Below are positions 14,401-29,400 of a stretch of DNA of 64,000 nucleotides, piece by piece. The translations under genes and the position numbers were made by a program. Position 1 is the stretch's first letter. The number at the start of each line of letters is the position of its first letter. A model generated the notes under the pieces. It was not told the origin of the DNA. It did no database searches and was given only the letters and a program-made list of their open reading frames with translations. The DNA is from Trichopria drosophilae (taxonomy: Eukaryota; Arthropoda; Insecta; Hymenoptera; Diapriidae). The stretch covers positions 127,195,001-127,259,000 of the forward strand of contig CM059584.1 of the NCBI GenBank assembly GCA_030407085.1, written 5' to 3'.

Positions 14401-17400
14401 AGGTTGGATTTCACTTGGATGATTGTACAATGCAATGCGAATATATGTCGGTTAAATAATATTTTCTTTTAATTCAATTTTTTGTTATGTTTTTTAATAG
14501 TAAATAGTGATGTTTAAAGAAAATTTTAAAATGGGCCTCCTCCATTAAAAAAGTAAAAAATGTAGTTTGACTATTTGGAATAGACAGAAGTAGGCTACTA
14601 AAAATTAGTAGAATACTATACTAATTGTATGAATCAATATTAATCACTAAATGAATTAACCATATATGTATTATATTACATTGAAATAGTTAAGTGTTCT
14701 AAATATTCACGGATTGTTGTATTTGTAAAAAAAAAACCTGCAGGAAATTATGTTCTTAATTTGGTTCCGTACCTAAACTGACCAATTCAAATAGTTACAT
14801 TCGAAGTACTGTATTAGTAAACTATAGTGTTACTATACTGAAATCCTGTTTTGATTTATTTTCAGACAGCTTCATGAAACTTACAAATTAATCAGGAATT
14901 TTCAAAGAAGGTCATACAGATATTAAGAAACTCCTAAAAAATTATTAATTTATTTTAACATTTTCTTGAAAGTGCAACAAAAATCTTTTTTTAACAAACC
15001 AAAAACTTCCGAGAGTTTACTGATTTTCACTAAATAAAGTTTTCTCTTATAAGAATAGCAAACGTGGTACTAATTTATATTCATAGAGTAGAAAAAATGG
15101 CTATATGACTAAATAGCTTTAACAAAATTACTCCCGAAAAATAACTCCAACAAAAATAACTTTAATAATAATAACTTCAAATATCACTTTAACTCGACAC
15201 AACATTTGCGAATTATATACATATCTCAACGCGTCTGTACATGCATTAACAAAAATTACAAAAAAGTATTTTTCGAAATATCTCTCATAACGTAACCTAA
15301 CTTAACCTAGCCTAACCTAACCTAACAAATTACTAACGAATATTAAATTAAAATCGATGTTCACAATGATTATGTAGAAAGTATGAACTTATATAATATT
15401 GTTATTTTTGTTAAAGTTATTTTTCCTAAATTTATTTTTGTTAAAGTTATTTTTTTTAAGTTATTGTTCGGAGGTTATTATTACAAAGTCATTTTTGCAA
15501 AGCTATTTAGTCGTGACACCGAAAAACAGTATTTGTTTGTTGGTGAATATAAATATTACGTGCGATTTAACTACATTTCATAAGGAATAATATAACTATT
15601 GTTTAAAGCAGAAAGTTTTTCTTGGAATGCAATTCGGTTAAAATATGACATCTTTAACGATAATAGTGTGAAAGAGAGAAGTTACTCCCTTGGACTAAAT
15701 TAAATTCGAAACCGATATTACCATTTATGCCACAATCAATAAAACTTTCAGAAACATTTGCACGTTAAAAATATTACCACATAAAAAATCAGTCGATCAA
15801 TGGGCAGACTAAGTATCGAATAAAATAAATAAAACACAAATTAGTATAAATTAATTAAAACCCGTTAACTAAAAGTTCAACGATTCATTTCAGTTCCTCC
15901 AGTTGCAAAATTAATCGATTTCAAACTATGTCAAGGTGACTGAGCTATTAAGAAATATCTTATATAAAAGAAAGAAGAAGATGGCAAACACGTTTGAAAT
16001 TACCTTGAGTAGTTCTTGCACCCATTCGTTTAATTAGTGGGTAGTTTAATTAATCTAGTAATTAGTTAATTAATCCGTAAGTAAGTCTCGATTCCAAGAT
16101 AATTGTTATGAAATTGCGCCGATTGAAGAATAAAAATATCCTGCATGTCGACATAAGAAGATATCATTTTCCAAAGACCTTTATCGTACTTTTAATCCTT
16201 TTTTTTTATTTCAGGTGCACCGTAAATAATTCGCAAGAATTTATAGAAAAACGACGGTTTTCATTTACCGAAATTTTTCTGGTATCATGATGTTGATGAA
16301 GAGAAACGCCACAAAGTTGTGCTTGTAAATTTAAATATCAAACACAGTTGACAATCTCAATAAATTTGTATACTCATTCACATAATAACCAAATAAAATT
16401 AAGTTTTTAGGGGATACGTGTTAGTGTTCCCCTACTTCCAGCTTTCCCACTAAATTTCATGGAGAGAGAATTTCCCTCCTGTAAAGAGTGACTGCCAAAA
16501 TCCCTCCAATAAGAGTGGATTTAGTGAAATTTGACTCTAAAAGGAAATGATATTTTCACTCTTTTAAGGCGCAAGAAAAAAAAATGTTTGGAGAATAAAT
16601 TCCATTATTTGGATAAAATATTAACTGGGGAGATAAAATTACACTTTTCTGAAGAATGACCCATATTGTAACTAACATTTACTTAAGACTTTGCAGCATT
16701 ATATTAGAGTGGAATATTTAATTCATATTTTCTCTAATTATATATTATGAATGGCGAATTACGTGTTACGAATTCGAAAAATGCTTTTTTATATGTATGG
16801 TGATTTTTGTAACATAATATTAGAAAAAGAACGTTCTTTTATATTGTTTTTTTTTCTCTATTTATTATGCAATTATAAGCATATAACTTTTCTTCAAAGA
16901 TTTCGAATTATAAGTATGTTATTAATTTATTTTTAATTTTTTTTATCTAAAATTATATTGTCAAAATCACCGCCATAATTAAGAGAGAGGTTACTTTTAT
17001 TTATTACCAAGATAGAAATAATTATATATTAATAATATTTATTAACACTTACATTTAAATAATATACAATGAGATCTGAACAATTTTTCCAAAATTTGTT
17101 GTACCTTTAAAAATGAACTTTAAAGAAAGAACTTTAAAGATGAAGAAGTAATTTTTCATCTTACAAAAATAAGAATTTTTTTAAAGAAATTTCTGAGCTT
17201 CAATCTAAATTTTTGATAATTTTGACGTATAAGTCATAGAAAAGGCGAAAAAGAATAAAAACCTATATCTAAAATCTAAAAAAAAGTAACATCACAATCA
17301 CATTTCGAAAAGAAATTTAATTCTGAATATCAGAAAATTGTTCAAATACCATATTAAGTGAAACATTGACTGCAGAAGGTGAAATGAAAAGCGATTTTAA

Positions 17401-20400
17401 AGATAATTACATCATATAACGTACTTATGTGGGTGATTCTCCTGAAAAGTACACGTTTTCGCAATTTTTTAACGAACAAATTTTTTATCGAAATATTTTT
17501 GTTTGTGTGAAATATGTTGTGGGTAGGTTCTTAAGTGAGAATCGAATATTGCGCAAAATTCATCATTGTTATTATTAATGATATAGCCATTCTTAAATTT
17601 TAATTATTGATTATACATTAAATGAATATACATATAAAAATCACAAATTATGTTAGTCGACGATTATAAATTGTTAAATATTTCAAATGAAAGATGGCGG
17701 ATCCATTATGACAGACCGAATTCTAAAATTAAAGTGTTTAAAATTTACAATTAATAATTATTTATTTAGAACAGTACAAAAAACAATATTTAAAAATACT
17801 ACTTAATATAGTATTACATTCTTACAATACAATATTATTATTTTCTGGTTTTCCTTTTCGGTTGTTTCTTAGAAGTTTCCGAGTTTTTCTGACCTGATGA
17901 AAGTTTTCTAGTCGCAATTTTCTTACTCTTCAAACTCGTTATTCACAAATTTTAATTCTCCCAAATGATAATGTACACAATTTTGTTTCATTTGACAATC
18001 GTAACAGCTCCTTTCATTGAATCGAATTATGTCTTTATCGAATTTGGTACAATTTGTGGTCCCCATATTGGATCCGCCATTTTCAAATTTAAAAACCTGA
18101 CATCACATTTGGATTCAGCGACCCCAAAAACCCCCGAGTAACAAGTTTCAAGCGAATGTGATCGACTTATGCAGTTTAAATACATATTTTATAAAAAGGC
18201 TTCGGAGATCACAAATCGACATATTACTGAATGTTATTAAATAACGGAATGATGTAAACAAATATCCTTATAATATCTTTTTAGGACCAATGAATACTTA
18301 AGTTTTATGGCACTAGCATTTATTTATAGCACGTTGATTCACTTTTATTCCCAAAAATGAGAGGCTTCGGAGATCACCCGGAATTTTTACTCGCAAAGAA
18401 ACATAAACATTAAGCAGTGATATAAGATATAAAAACAACATATATATATATATATATATATATGTGTGATTCACCTTATATTTTGAAAAAATTAAATTGT
18501 AAGGTTCTTCTTTGTCCGTCTGTATTTGAAATAGGTGTGTTACAAAAAATTTTTTTTTTTTTTAGAACACAAAAACTGTAAATACGTGCGAGTCGCGTGC
18601 CGGTAACGAACTGACTGACAAAAACATAAACATTGCCAGTGCTCAACCCTTGACAATAATAATGTGAAGATGTGTGGAATGCTTGAATTCAAAGTTAACG
18701 AAATTTTAACGAGATGTTTTTGAAAAAATTATGACGAAATTATTAATTATTGAGTAACGGAAAGTATGTTTCTGGAAGGTTCGAAAGTTCGAATCTTATA
18801 TTCACTGCATTATTATTATGTTTTTTGATAAAAAAGTTTTCTTTTCCAATAGTTTCTTTCTGTAGTTAATATTTGAACGTTTTTATAATCAAAATCATGT
18901 CCTGTGTCTAATTTATGTCTACTTAGTCCCGTAAGTTTATCCTCACTTGAGTAAATATTTCGTTTAAGTTCGTTAATTCTGTCTCTTAGCAATCTTCCTG
19001 TCTCACCTATATAACATTTGTTGCATTGGTTACATTTAATTTTGTAAACGACGCAACTTTGGTGTAAATTATCTAATTTATCTTTTCCAGGTTTTATACC
19101 TCCTAAATTTGTATGAAATGGTTTGAAAACTACTCTAATATGTTGGTCTTTCATTGATTTTTTGATTTGTTCAGATAAACCTTTGGCGTACGGAATGCTT
19201 ATAGTTTTCACATAGTCATAATCTTCTTTCGTATTATCTAGGGAGTTATAAATTTTGTGTACTCTTTCTCTAAGACAGTCAATAATTAGATCTTCCGGAT
19301 AATTATTATTTCGTAATAAGTTTTTTACTATTTCAATATTTTTTTGTCTGTATTTAATATGGGATAATTTGATTGCTCTGTCTATTAAACCATAAACAAC
19401 TCCAATTTTGTAAGATAAAGGTTGATGAGATAAAAAGTTTAAATATCTACCCGAGAAAGTTTCTTTATGGAACCAATCTGTTATGATAAAATTGTCTTTG
19501 GCTCTAATTATTGTCATGTCTAAGAAGCTAATAGATCTCTGTTTTTCAATTTCAAGAGTAAATTTAATTCTATTCAATTTTCCTCCTATTTTGTTCATGC
19601 TGTTAAAAATGTCTAGGACTTTGTTTTCAGAATTTTTTGGGATTGCTGTCAAAATGTCATCTACGTATCTGTAATAGAATGGTAGAGTAAAAGGTAATTT
19701 GTTTATAAGTATATTTTCAATAAAATCTAAGACTAAGTCAGATATAATTGGAGACAGTGGGGATCCCATAATTACACCAAAAACTTGTTTATAGGTTATA
19801 TTTTCGAAATTAAAATATGTACAGTCTAAAATAAGTTTAAGTGTGCTATAAAATTCATTTTTAGGAATATTGGTGAAATTTTTGATTTGATTCCATTTCT
19901 TTTTTAAAATATAGATAGCAAGATCAGTAGAAATATTTGTAAAAAGTGAGACTACGTCCAGAGAGATTAACATGAAGTCCTTATCAATTTTGAAATTGTG
20001 TAGTTTTTGTTTGAGATCCCAACTATCTTTAACAGATTTTGATGTTCTGGGGAAGGTAGAGGATAAAATTGAATTAAAAAATGATGCCAGTTTGTAAGTG
20101 GGAGAATTAATTGTGGAAATAATTATTCTTAATGGGATGTCGGGTTTATGAATTTTTGGCAAACCATATGCTCTCGGAGTAACTAAAGCATTATTAGTTT
20201 TTAAATGTTTATTTTTTTAAATTCACCTTATACATTGTAAAGAGCATAATTGAAAGTAATTTTTAAAGCATTGCAAGAAATTATTTATATTTTGATGTTA
20301 CTTTACTGCTAAGAAATACATTAAACAGCCATTTTTGTTAAAATTTGACAAGTTTCCAACGCTCGTTTTAAAATAAAAAACAAATTTTAAATTTAGTCTA

Positions 20401-23400
20401 TATGCATGAAAAGTTAGTCAATATATTACAGTTTAAGAATCAATTTATAGGAAATTGTAACTACATAATATTTATGATAGTATTTTATTTCAAAACAGTC
20501 ATATAACATTGGCGACACATTTCAGTGTACTTTTCAGGAGAATCACCCATGTAATTTTTCGAAAAATTTCTACCAGAATACGGAAATTTTAAATGAAATT
20601 GTAAATAACTCAATTATCTTTAAGACTATTTTTATTTATTTCTTTTTAAAAAACGTTCATTTTGGAAAAACAACCATGCAAAAGGGTATTATATATTGGT
20701 GAAAATGAAAGTTTGCAAAACAAAACGCGTTTCATAAAAGAATTTTATCTTGGCGAATATTTGTCGTACGAAGTTGAATAAGAAATAAAATTATAAGTAT
20801 TTTTATTACTCATATTTATTTCTACCTAAAATTAATACTTTTCGACATAATCGCAATTTTTAACCCACTCCGAGAGGGTTTTCGCATTTTTGAGAAAAGT
20901 GAGGTTAAAGGTGTAAAAAGTTGCGTTTTGTCGATATTAATTAGATTTTTATAAAAAATGCAAGGTAATAGAAAAATTCTGAGGATGGCATCAATTTCGC
21001 AACAAAAAAATATTTCGGAAATGATATTGCAATTATCAAAATATGTTTCGTCATAAAAATAAAAATATGGCAAAAAAATGGATACTTTAACATGCTTGAC
21101 GTCTTTTAGTCTATTTACTCGTGTTTTCGTATAAAATAGTTAAATTTCCAAAAGAACTGCACTCAAAAATATTTATTTATTTACTTACTAATATACGGAC
21201 TGAAAGTCCTCTACATGAAGTTTCCTTCATGTACAAAATGGAACCCAGCAATCGAGATGGATTGAAAATTTCCATTCATTTTGAATCCATACTTTGATTC
21301 TGTAAATATGTATTCAAATGGATTGAATTCCGAAGAAAGGAATCCATCTGTATTCAATTCTACGAATACAATCGGAAATGTAATTTGCCGGATTAAATTT
21401 CAGAAAAAGTAACAAAATACAGTAACGCGCCATAACTATAATTATATATTTTAAAATCGAAATTGACGATCAACTCATAATCAACTTTTTCAAATCGATT
21501 ATCCATAAAAATTCAAAAGAATTATGTATAAATTGCAAACTGACAAAAATAACAAATACTCTATTTTGAAGTCATATGAATACAATTAGATAGTTTTGAA
21601 TCCGTAATGTTGAATACGGATGTATTCAAAGTTTTGTTTTTGAAATACAACTTTTTTTGGATTGAAATGAATACACTTGGATAGTTTGAATCCATATTGT
21701 TGAATACGGATGCATTCAATGTTTCGTTTTTAAATAGGAAACTTTTTTTTTATTGAAATGGATACACTTGGATAGTTTTGAATCCGTAATGTTGAATACG
21801 GATGTATTTAAGATTTAATTTTTAAAAAGAAAACTTTTTTGGATTAATATGAATTCAGAAAGTAACCTTTTTATTCATATGAACGAATAGAATTGTATTT
21901 ACGTATTAAAATGGATGTTGACCTATGTATGGATTCAGAATTTAATAATTGAATCCAATTCTATTACAACTCTATCCAAATTCGTTTGCTGGAAAGACTC
22001 ACTGCAAAAACTCGTGTCTTCTAAACGTCTTATTTGAAGGCATTAGATACTTCAAAAATGCCTTTTCAGAATAAACGTCTTAATATATGTATCTGCGTTA
22101 CAAAGTGTCTCAAAATTTGATTATTTGCATCTACCGATCGTAAATAAGATATTTTTGTATCTTATAATCTGAGACATATAATAGACGGTAAAAGTGTCTA
22201 CATTAAAGTCGTTTTAGCTAATTTATGTGTCGAGACACTTGTAAATCGAAGACACATTGCCGATTCGAGTATCTTCGTGAATATTCGGGAACTAGCGACT
22301 CGAAGCGTCGTCTTGATAAAAGATACATAACCTATTCTGTTGATGTGCGGTTGATGTGATTTCAACGGTTCATTATATCAAAATTTGCATGAAAATTGCA
22401 AATAGAAGACGAATGTTTTCACATAAATATCAAACACTTGTAGGTTATGTATCAACTATCGAGCAGTACATTTAGATTGCGATTAACGACACTTCTAGCT
22501 TCTCAAAAGAAATAATTTATAACGTCTTTCTATAAGACACTCAAAAACGTCTTATAATTGAGGACGAAAGTGTCTCAAAATAAGACACTCGTTTTTTGGA
22601 GTGCTAAATAAAAATTTACGGGTCCGGCTTTCAATTAGAATTTTATAAAAACATATCGATTTACAAGAACTCAAATTAAGGATTTCCATAATTACCACAC
22701 ATGCGTTTTTATAAATCACTTTACGTAAAATCAACGCAATTAAAAAATGAACGTAAAAATAACATAATACAACGACAAAATAATCAAATAACCTCGATAA
22801 TATAAAATTATTTTAATAAAATATTCGGTATTAACTAATAGCTTTTTTACTTCAATGCATGTACAAATATTGTGCAATTCATATTCAAAATAGAATGCCA
22901 TTGCGATATTAAACATAAAATATTACATTGGCGAAGTTTCAAAGAAGCCGCAGAAATATCGAGATTGAAATAATTTGATTACATTTACTGACGTACACTT
23001 GGATACTTTCTATCGGACCGTTTAATAATAACAAAGTTTATTCAGGGGATCGATATTTGCCTAAAATCATTACTTATTTTTGTATTTTTCCAAATTGGAA
23101 TTACAGGGAATATCTTTCTATTTGAAGAAATCAATTATTCGTTGATAAAAGGTTTAAACTATCGCAAAATATGAGAGCTTAAACTCGGAAAGGAAAATAT
23201 CAAACATTATTCCAACTTACGACTGTAAATTTGACTTGAAGACAAACATTCTTCCGCTTAACGGCTGTGAATGTACGTCTAATGCTGGAAGCTCGCCTTA
23301 GAGATTGTGAACCTTCCAATCCGTGCACTGAACCGCTCAAAGCTCCGGAAACACCAGCGCCACGGGCACAGACAAACAATCTACTAACATCCTCCCTAAA

Positions 23401-26400
23401 AATAATTGATTAAAAATTAATTATTTATACAAACATTGCACAAATAATGCAAAATCTCAAGTGTTATTTTCGTTAAAAATCTCCTATCAAATTCTTAAAC
23501 CAGAGTCACTTTTATTTTAAATTTCTCATATATTTTAAACATATTTCTGGAAAATTTAAATACTAAAGTAAGAGGATTTTACTATATATTGAAAATTTTC
23601 AAAATAGGTATACAATTTTTTTCCAATCGGGTTTGTTTGAATGGAAAAATCCAATTCATATTGATATTTTACTACAATTTTAAGCAATCTCTTAAGATAT
23701 GAGTTTCTTCGGGGAATGCTAGGTGGCGCCCCAATCCATAAACAAAGTCGTGCATCGTTTAGTACTAATCTGATCGACGATATATGGGTAAATCCTGTAA
23801 ATCCACAGAACTTTTAACTTTACGCTTTAAGAAAAATATTTTTTTTTCGGTGGCACACATTTAAAATCAACCCGAGGCCACTCCTAAACATATAAAATGT
23901 AGAAAAAACGACACGTGACGACTTTTAAAGGATTGTTCCAGCGCAGTCAGGTAAAACGAGACCCAAAATTATATCTTCGAACTAAACATATTTCTGTACG
24001 CGGAAAACATATGAAATTTGTTACTCGGGGTTTTTTAAGTTACTGGTCACGAATCGGTCAACAGATATTCAGAAATGAAGATGGCGAATTCAATATGGAA
24101 GACCGAATTTGTAAGAAGTTACTCACACAAGCTCAAATTGGATATTCAGGGGTTTTCTTTCTTTTTGCCTTCAGGTTCATAATATACAAATTTTAGAAGC
24201 AAACATTTATTTAAGTCGATTTAAGGCATTACAATCCCGGCAATCCTGAAAAAAAAATTTAAATAGGTGTAACGTAAGTTGTCATTAGTACCGTATTTAT
24301 TCATTTTTAATCAGAAAAGATGAAGCAAGGGAGATGAAAAACAAAGTTACCCAAAGTTACATTTTCATTATTTCTGGAGCAAAGCTATAGCGAATCTCGA
24401 CCGATGAGCGACCCCGAATACACAGTTTCAGCTGGTTCAAGCAACTTTTTAGGAATTTGGTCCGCCAGATTGTATCTACCATCTTCAATTTTTAATATTT
24501 GTCAACGTATTTATGATCAGTTACCAATAAAACCCACGCGTAACAAATTTCAGCATTTTTCGGTGTAAAGAAAGGAGTTTGTGTCAAAGAGATAATTTCA
24601 TGTCTTGTTTTACCCCTGAACATCGTATTGTATTTTTGGAACAAGTTCAGAGTATTATTATGACACCTAAAACAATAAATTACGCCAATAATCGAGGCAT
24701 TTAATTGTGTATAGTTCGTGTACCTGACAAAAGTGTCATTTTTCAACAACATTTACGCACGAAGGCTATAGGTTGTAATAGGCACAGAATTGAGATGAGA
24801 CAAGGCACACCTTATTCCTTGGAATACCTCACTTATTATATCATCAATTAAAAATTCCCAAAGTTTGGAGCCATAATATTGTTTGTTCCAAAAGTTATTG
24901 TTAGAAATTAACGAAAATTCCATTTTTCATAAATCTTCTGCACGCGACTTTGGACGCATGTCATTCTTATTAAGCGATAGGCACACTTATTTTTCAAGTA
25001 TCTTTAGCTTTTATAAAGTGCCATTAATCAACGACATGATTTTCAAATGAAAAGAATACACGTTCCAAAAGTTACAGAACAAAATATTAACAAACATACG
25101 ATTTGCACGCAGCAGTTTATTCAAATTTTTTGAGCTTTCGTGTTTCCTTTGGCTTTTTAATCAGCTATCATGAAAAACAAATAGGTGTACCTTGAAAAGC
25201 ATATCCTTTTTAGTAAATAGTAATGTTTTATAAATATTTCTGTACAGCTTATTTACGTGAATCGTAAAATAACATGAAAGTTAAAAGTTCTGTGGATTTG
25301 CCCATATAACAACGGAGTCTACCCTTACTATCTCAGAGGAACTTAAGATGATTTGTCAGGAGGAAACACATGATGCATCGACATTTGATGGAAACTGTTC
25401 GTGACATCGCTTGTGGGTTTGAACGCCACCTAGCGTCCTAATAAGTAATTTATATTACTTAATGTAGTTTTCTGGTTATATTTATTCGTAGATTTATTCA
25501 ATGCGAATATGATAAAAGTCAATACGGGTTTTAAAAAATGTATAGATTTTTTCTCACATTGTACATTTGAAAATGACCACGCATATTTTGACAAACTACC
25601 ATAATTTATATGGGAAATTTACGAATACGAATCCTAAAAATGCCTATGTGATAGCAAATTCATTATTGACATGATATTCGCGATTTTTAGAGACATGCTA
25701 ATGCGATTATCCATAGTAAAATTCGATAAATTAAAAATAAAACAAAAAATGTTTGCTATGTACTAAAACAAAATCATATATAGTTTTTTTAATTCGGAAT
25801 TTGAAAAATGTTGATACGCACCATTAAAAAGAGAGATTTTTGGCCAATAAGAAATGTTTAGTGTCAAATTTCACGAAGAAATTTTGTACATTTGGACATT
25901 AAAAGGTTAACTTAGGAAATATAAATGTAATATACACTTAATAAAAGTGAAAAAGTACAGGAAAACTCAATTTGATTTCAAGAAAGTTTGTGATGTAAAT
26001 TAACCAAGAACTTCTACTCAAAACAAGATGCACTTTAACGATCCATCTTAGTCAAAGGTAGATTTATATCCTTTGCAATAATAAAATAATCGGTATGATC
26101 GTTTGTAATATTTATTATTCAAGAGCTAATAAATTTGCCTACCGTGTACTTTCTTGTAAAATCGAGATGGCGCTCTTGGCGACGGGATTTTCACGTGTCG
26201 CCTTTAGCCATCCAGTAGCAGTGTATAGAACAGGATTCGTGCCTTGTAAATGTTGCAGAACGAACTGATTATTGCCTGGTGCTTTTCGTAATAACATTTG
26301 ATGATCTGAAAAAATTAAATTATCAGTGAAAATCTCGGTATTTTATAATCGATGGCTGCAGCTTCATCTTGATAGATTGGCTACAATATTTTTAATTTAA

Positions 26401-29400
26401 TATAAATTAACTTTCACAAGATTTTTTGTCCTTTGTAGTAATCATAACGTGTAAATTTTCGTGTAATATTTGTATTCGTACAGTTATATCAATAACAATA
26501 AAAATATTCCAACAATCATATTTTCGAGGTTTCATCATCAATATTCAGGGATCAAAATTTGTTTTAACCCATTAACACCTGAAATGACAATTTTTATACT
26601 TCATTTTCAATCAAGTATTTCGTATCAAAATCAACGTTGAAAACAATTGAGAGGTATGTATCCTACTGTTTTCGAGGTCGCTCTTTAAGATTCCGAGGTC
26701 AAAATTGAATTTCAGCCATTAGAAATTCTAATATGGCGCCGAATATGAAAAAAATTTCCAAAAAATTGGGAATTTTTTATACTTATCAATTTTTTTCGAG
26801 CTATTGCAATATTGGGATTCTATTGAAACTCTGAACAAAGGTGAACAAAATACTTCAATTTTAAGGAAAAATTTTACTTTTATAACCTACATTCTTCTAA
26901 CGACCTCAAAATGGCGTCAACAATGAAAATTTCTTTGAGAAATTTCTGGACGCTCTAACTCAAAAACTACGAACTTTTAAAAAAAATGCCCACAATGAAA
27001 AGTTCTTAGAATTCATCAAGCGATATAGTGGAATTTTTTTAAAATTTTTTGATGACATTTTGAGACATTTTCTTCAAAATTGTAATTTATTTACAAAAAG
27101 TTCTGAAAAAATTTAGTGTATTCTCTGATGAATTCTAAGAGCTTTGTTCTTTGCAATTTTTTCGAAAAGTTGATAGTTTTCGAGGAAATGAATTTCAAAT
27201 ATTATAATTTAGGATTTTTTCCCCCCAAAAACTAAATTGGAAAAAATTGCAAAGAACAAAAAAACTCGTAGAATTCATAAGTGAATACTACAAATTTTTT
27301 TCAGAATTTTTCATAAATAAATTATGATTTTGAACAAAATGTTGAACAAAAATTTCTCAAAATGTCATCACAAAAATCTGAAAAAATTCCACTATATTTC
27401 TCTATTAATTCTAAAAACTTTTAATTCTTAGCATTTTTTTATAACAGCATGTAGTTTTTGAGTTAGAACGTTCAGAAAATTTTCAAAGAAATTTTCATTG
27501 TTGACGCCATTTTGAGGTCGTTGCAATGATGTGGGGTATAAAAATAAAATTTTTCCTTAAAATTGAAGTATTTTGTTGACCTTTGTTCAGAGTTTCAATA
27601 GAATCCCAATATTCTAATAGCTCGAAAAAAATTAATAGGAATACATAATTCCCAATTTTTTGGAATTTTTTTAAAAGTTCGGCGCCATATTGGAATTCCT
27701 GATGACTGAAACTTAATTTCGACCTCGGAATCTTGAAGAGCGATCTCGAAAACAATAGGATATGTACCTTTCAATTGTTTTCAACTTCGATTTTGATATG
27801 AAATACTTGATTGATAATGAAGTATAAAAAATGCCATTTCAGGCGTTAATGGGTTAAGACAAAAGGAATTCCAGTATAACGTAAAATTGGAACAAAAAAT
27901 GCCAAAAAAACGGTAAATCTTCGGAAAGACACCAACAAAACAAAAATAAAATATGGTGTCTTATGTATTTTTGCCTCCTGATTAAGAATATCATTACAAA
28001 AATTGGAGAACGGCCATATTTTCGTCGCAAACTTGAAAAAAAAATATGGAAAACCGTGTTTTTTTAGTGTTTTGTATTCATCTCGAAAAATACGCGTCAT
28101 ACAAAAATATGTTTCAAACAAAAACTGAAGAGCAGAAAAACAGACATTTTAAGACTTATTTTAAAAGTCTGTTTTTTAAAATGTCTGGTTTTTGAATGTC
28201 AGATTTTTTAAGTTTCTGTTTTGTGGAATTTTTGAGGTGGATCCCAATTTTCTACTTTTTACGATACTGAAATGGATTCAAGCGTCAATAACAATACAAT
28301 ACAAACTATAAATCTTTTCGTTTTTTCATTTCAGATAACATGAACATTCGGAAGGTGCCAATTGAGTACATTTTCTTAAATGTTATAAATGTACACAAAA
28401 AATGTTCAATAAGATTCAATAAATAATGTCAAAAAAACTGTTCCATTTTTTTCCCACACGGAGAAAAAAATCCCAGAATTTTTGTACGGAAATTTCCTGA
28501 AAAATTACCGTGCTGTCCCATAAACGCAGTGCATGTTGTTGGCAAAGTAAAATTTACATTGCTATGCTGAATTTTTCCAAAGTAATACGTAAAATTTCGG
28601 ATCAAGAGCACAGTAAAAATTCCTGTGCCACAATACAGCAACAATTCCTGTGCCACAATACAGTAGAATTTCCTATGTCATAGCATAGTAAACATTTTTG
28701 GCTCACAGTTCATTTCAAAATGGAAACAAATCGAATGCAAACAGAAAATACGTGAAAATTTTGCACAGGATATCGTGTATTGGGTATAGATGAAACAAAT
28801 TGCAAGCCTACAAGTAATATCAATAGTTCTTAAAATCGTAAAAGCCTTATCGACATTTACTTTCAGCTGACAAGATATATCAATGTTTGTTGTATATTAT
28901 TTGTATGCACGAACAAAAAATTTCTATTTTACTTTCAACTTGAAAAAGTAATATTTATATTTTATTAAAATTTAAAGTAATAGGGAAAGGACTATTAATA
29001 ACTGATTCACATATTCCTATTACCCCGCATAAATTGGCCGAACTACTTCAAAAGAAATTACTGCAACGAAAACAAAAACAGTTTACTCGGTTCGGACCAG
29101 TTCAGACCCGTACGTCGGACTACTCGGCCGCCATATCGGTGCTCTTTTGTTTTCACCGCAGTTAGACTCGGTAGCATTCGAATATGTTCGGAAACTTTCG
29201 CTTCCAATTCGAGAAGTGGCATAGTAAAAATAATGAAGCAACATATTATAAATTCTTCAAATATTGGGGATTATTTGACTTGCACTAACTTAAAAACTTG
29301 CTGTCCTGTAAATTTTACTGTGCTACACTAAACATTTCGACTAGCTCGTACATAAAAATATCTAGCCGTTATTACAAATATTCGTGTCCAGAAAAGCAAT

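Larger units (their letters stand above)
17430..20549. mobile_element. TIR element (TGGGTGATTCTCC ends) interrupted by a Penelope-like insertion
   Basis: A perfect 25-bp inverted repeat beginning TGGGTGATTCTCCTGAAAAG lies at 17430-17454 and, inverted, at 20525-20549. Without the 1.75-kb insertion at 18469-20232 the element would be about 1.4 kb and non-coding. It contains a 16-bp direct repeat, AGGCTTCGGAGATCAC, at 18197 and 18362, and copies of the ATGGCGGATCC unit at 17694 and 18074. I see no convincing target duplication. Confidence 0.7.

Noticed and set aside
15383..15590. Two overlapping hydrophobic frames resembling membrane peptides
   Set aside because: They are translations of the TTGTTAAAGTTATTTTT minisatellite in two frames.
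18816..20162. Telomerase or a host reverse transcriptase gene
   Set aside because: The GLPKIHKP block, YVDDIL and the C-terminal GIY-YIG domain identify a Penelope-like element, and the target duplication shows insertion.
24492..24752. 86-codon frame with spaced cysteines
   Set aside because: There is no recognisable motif, it lies inside a diverged inverted-repeat element, and no splice context supports it.
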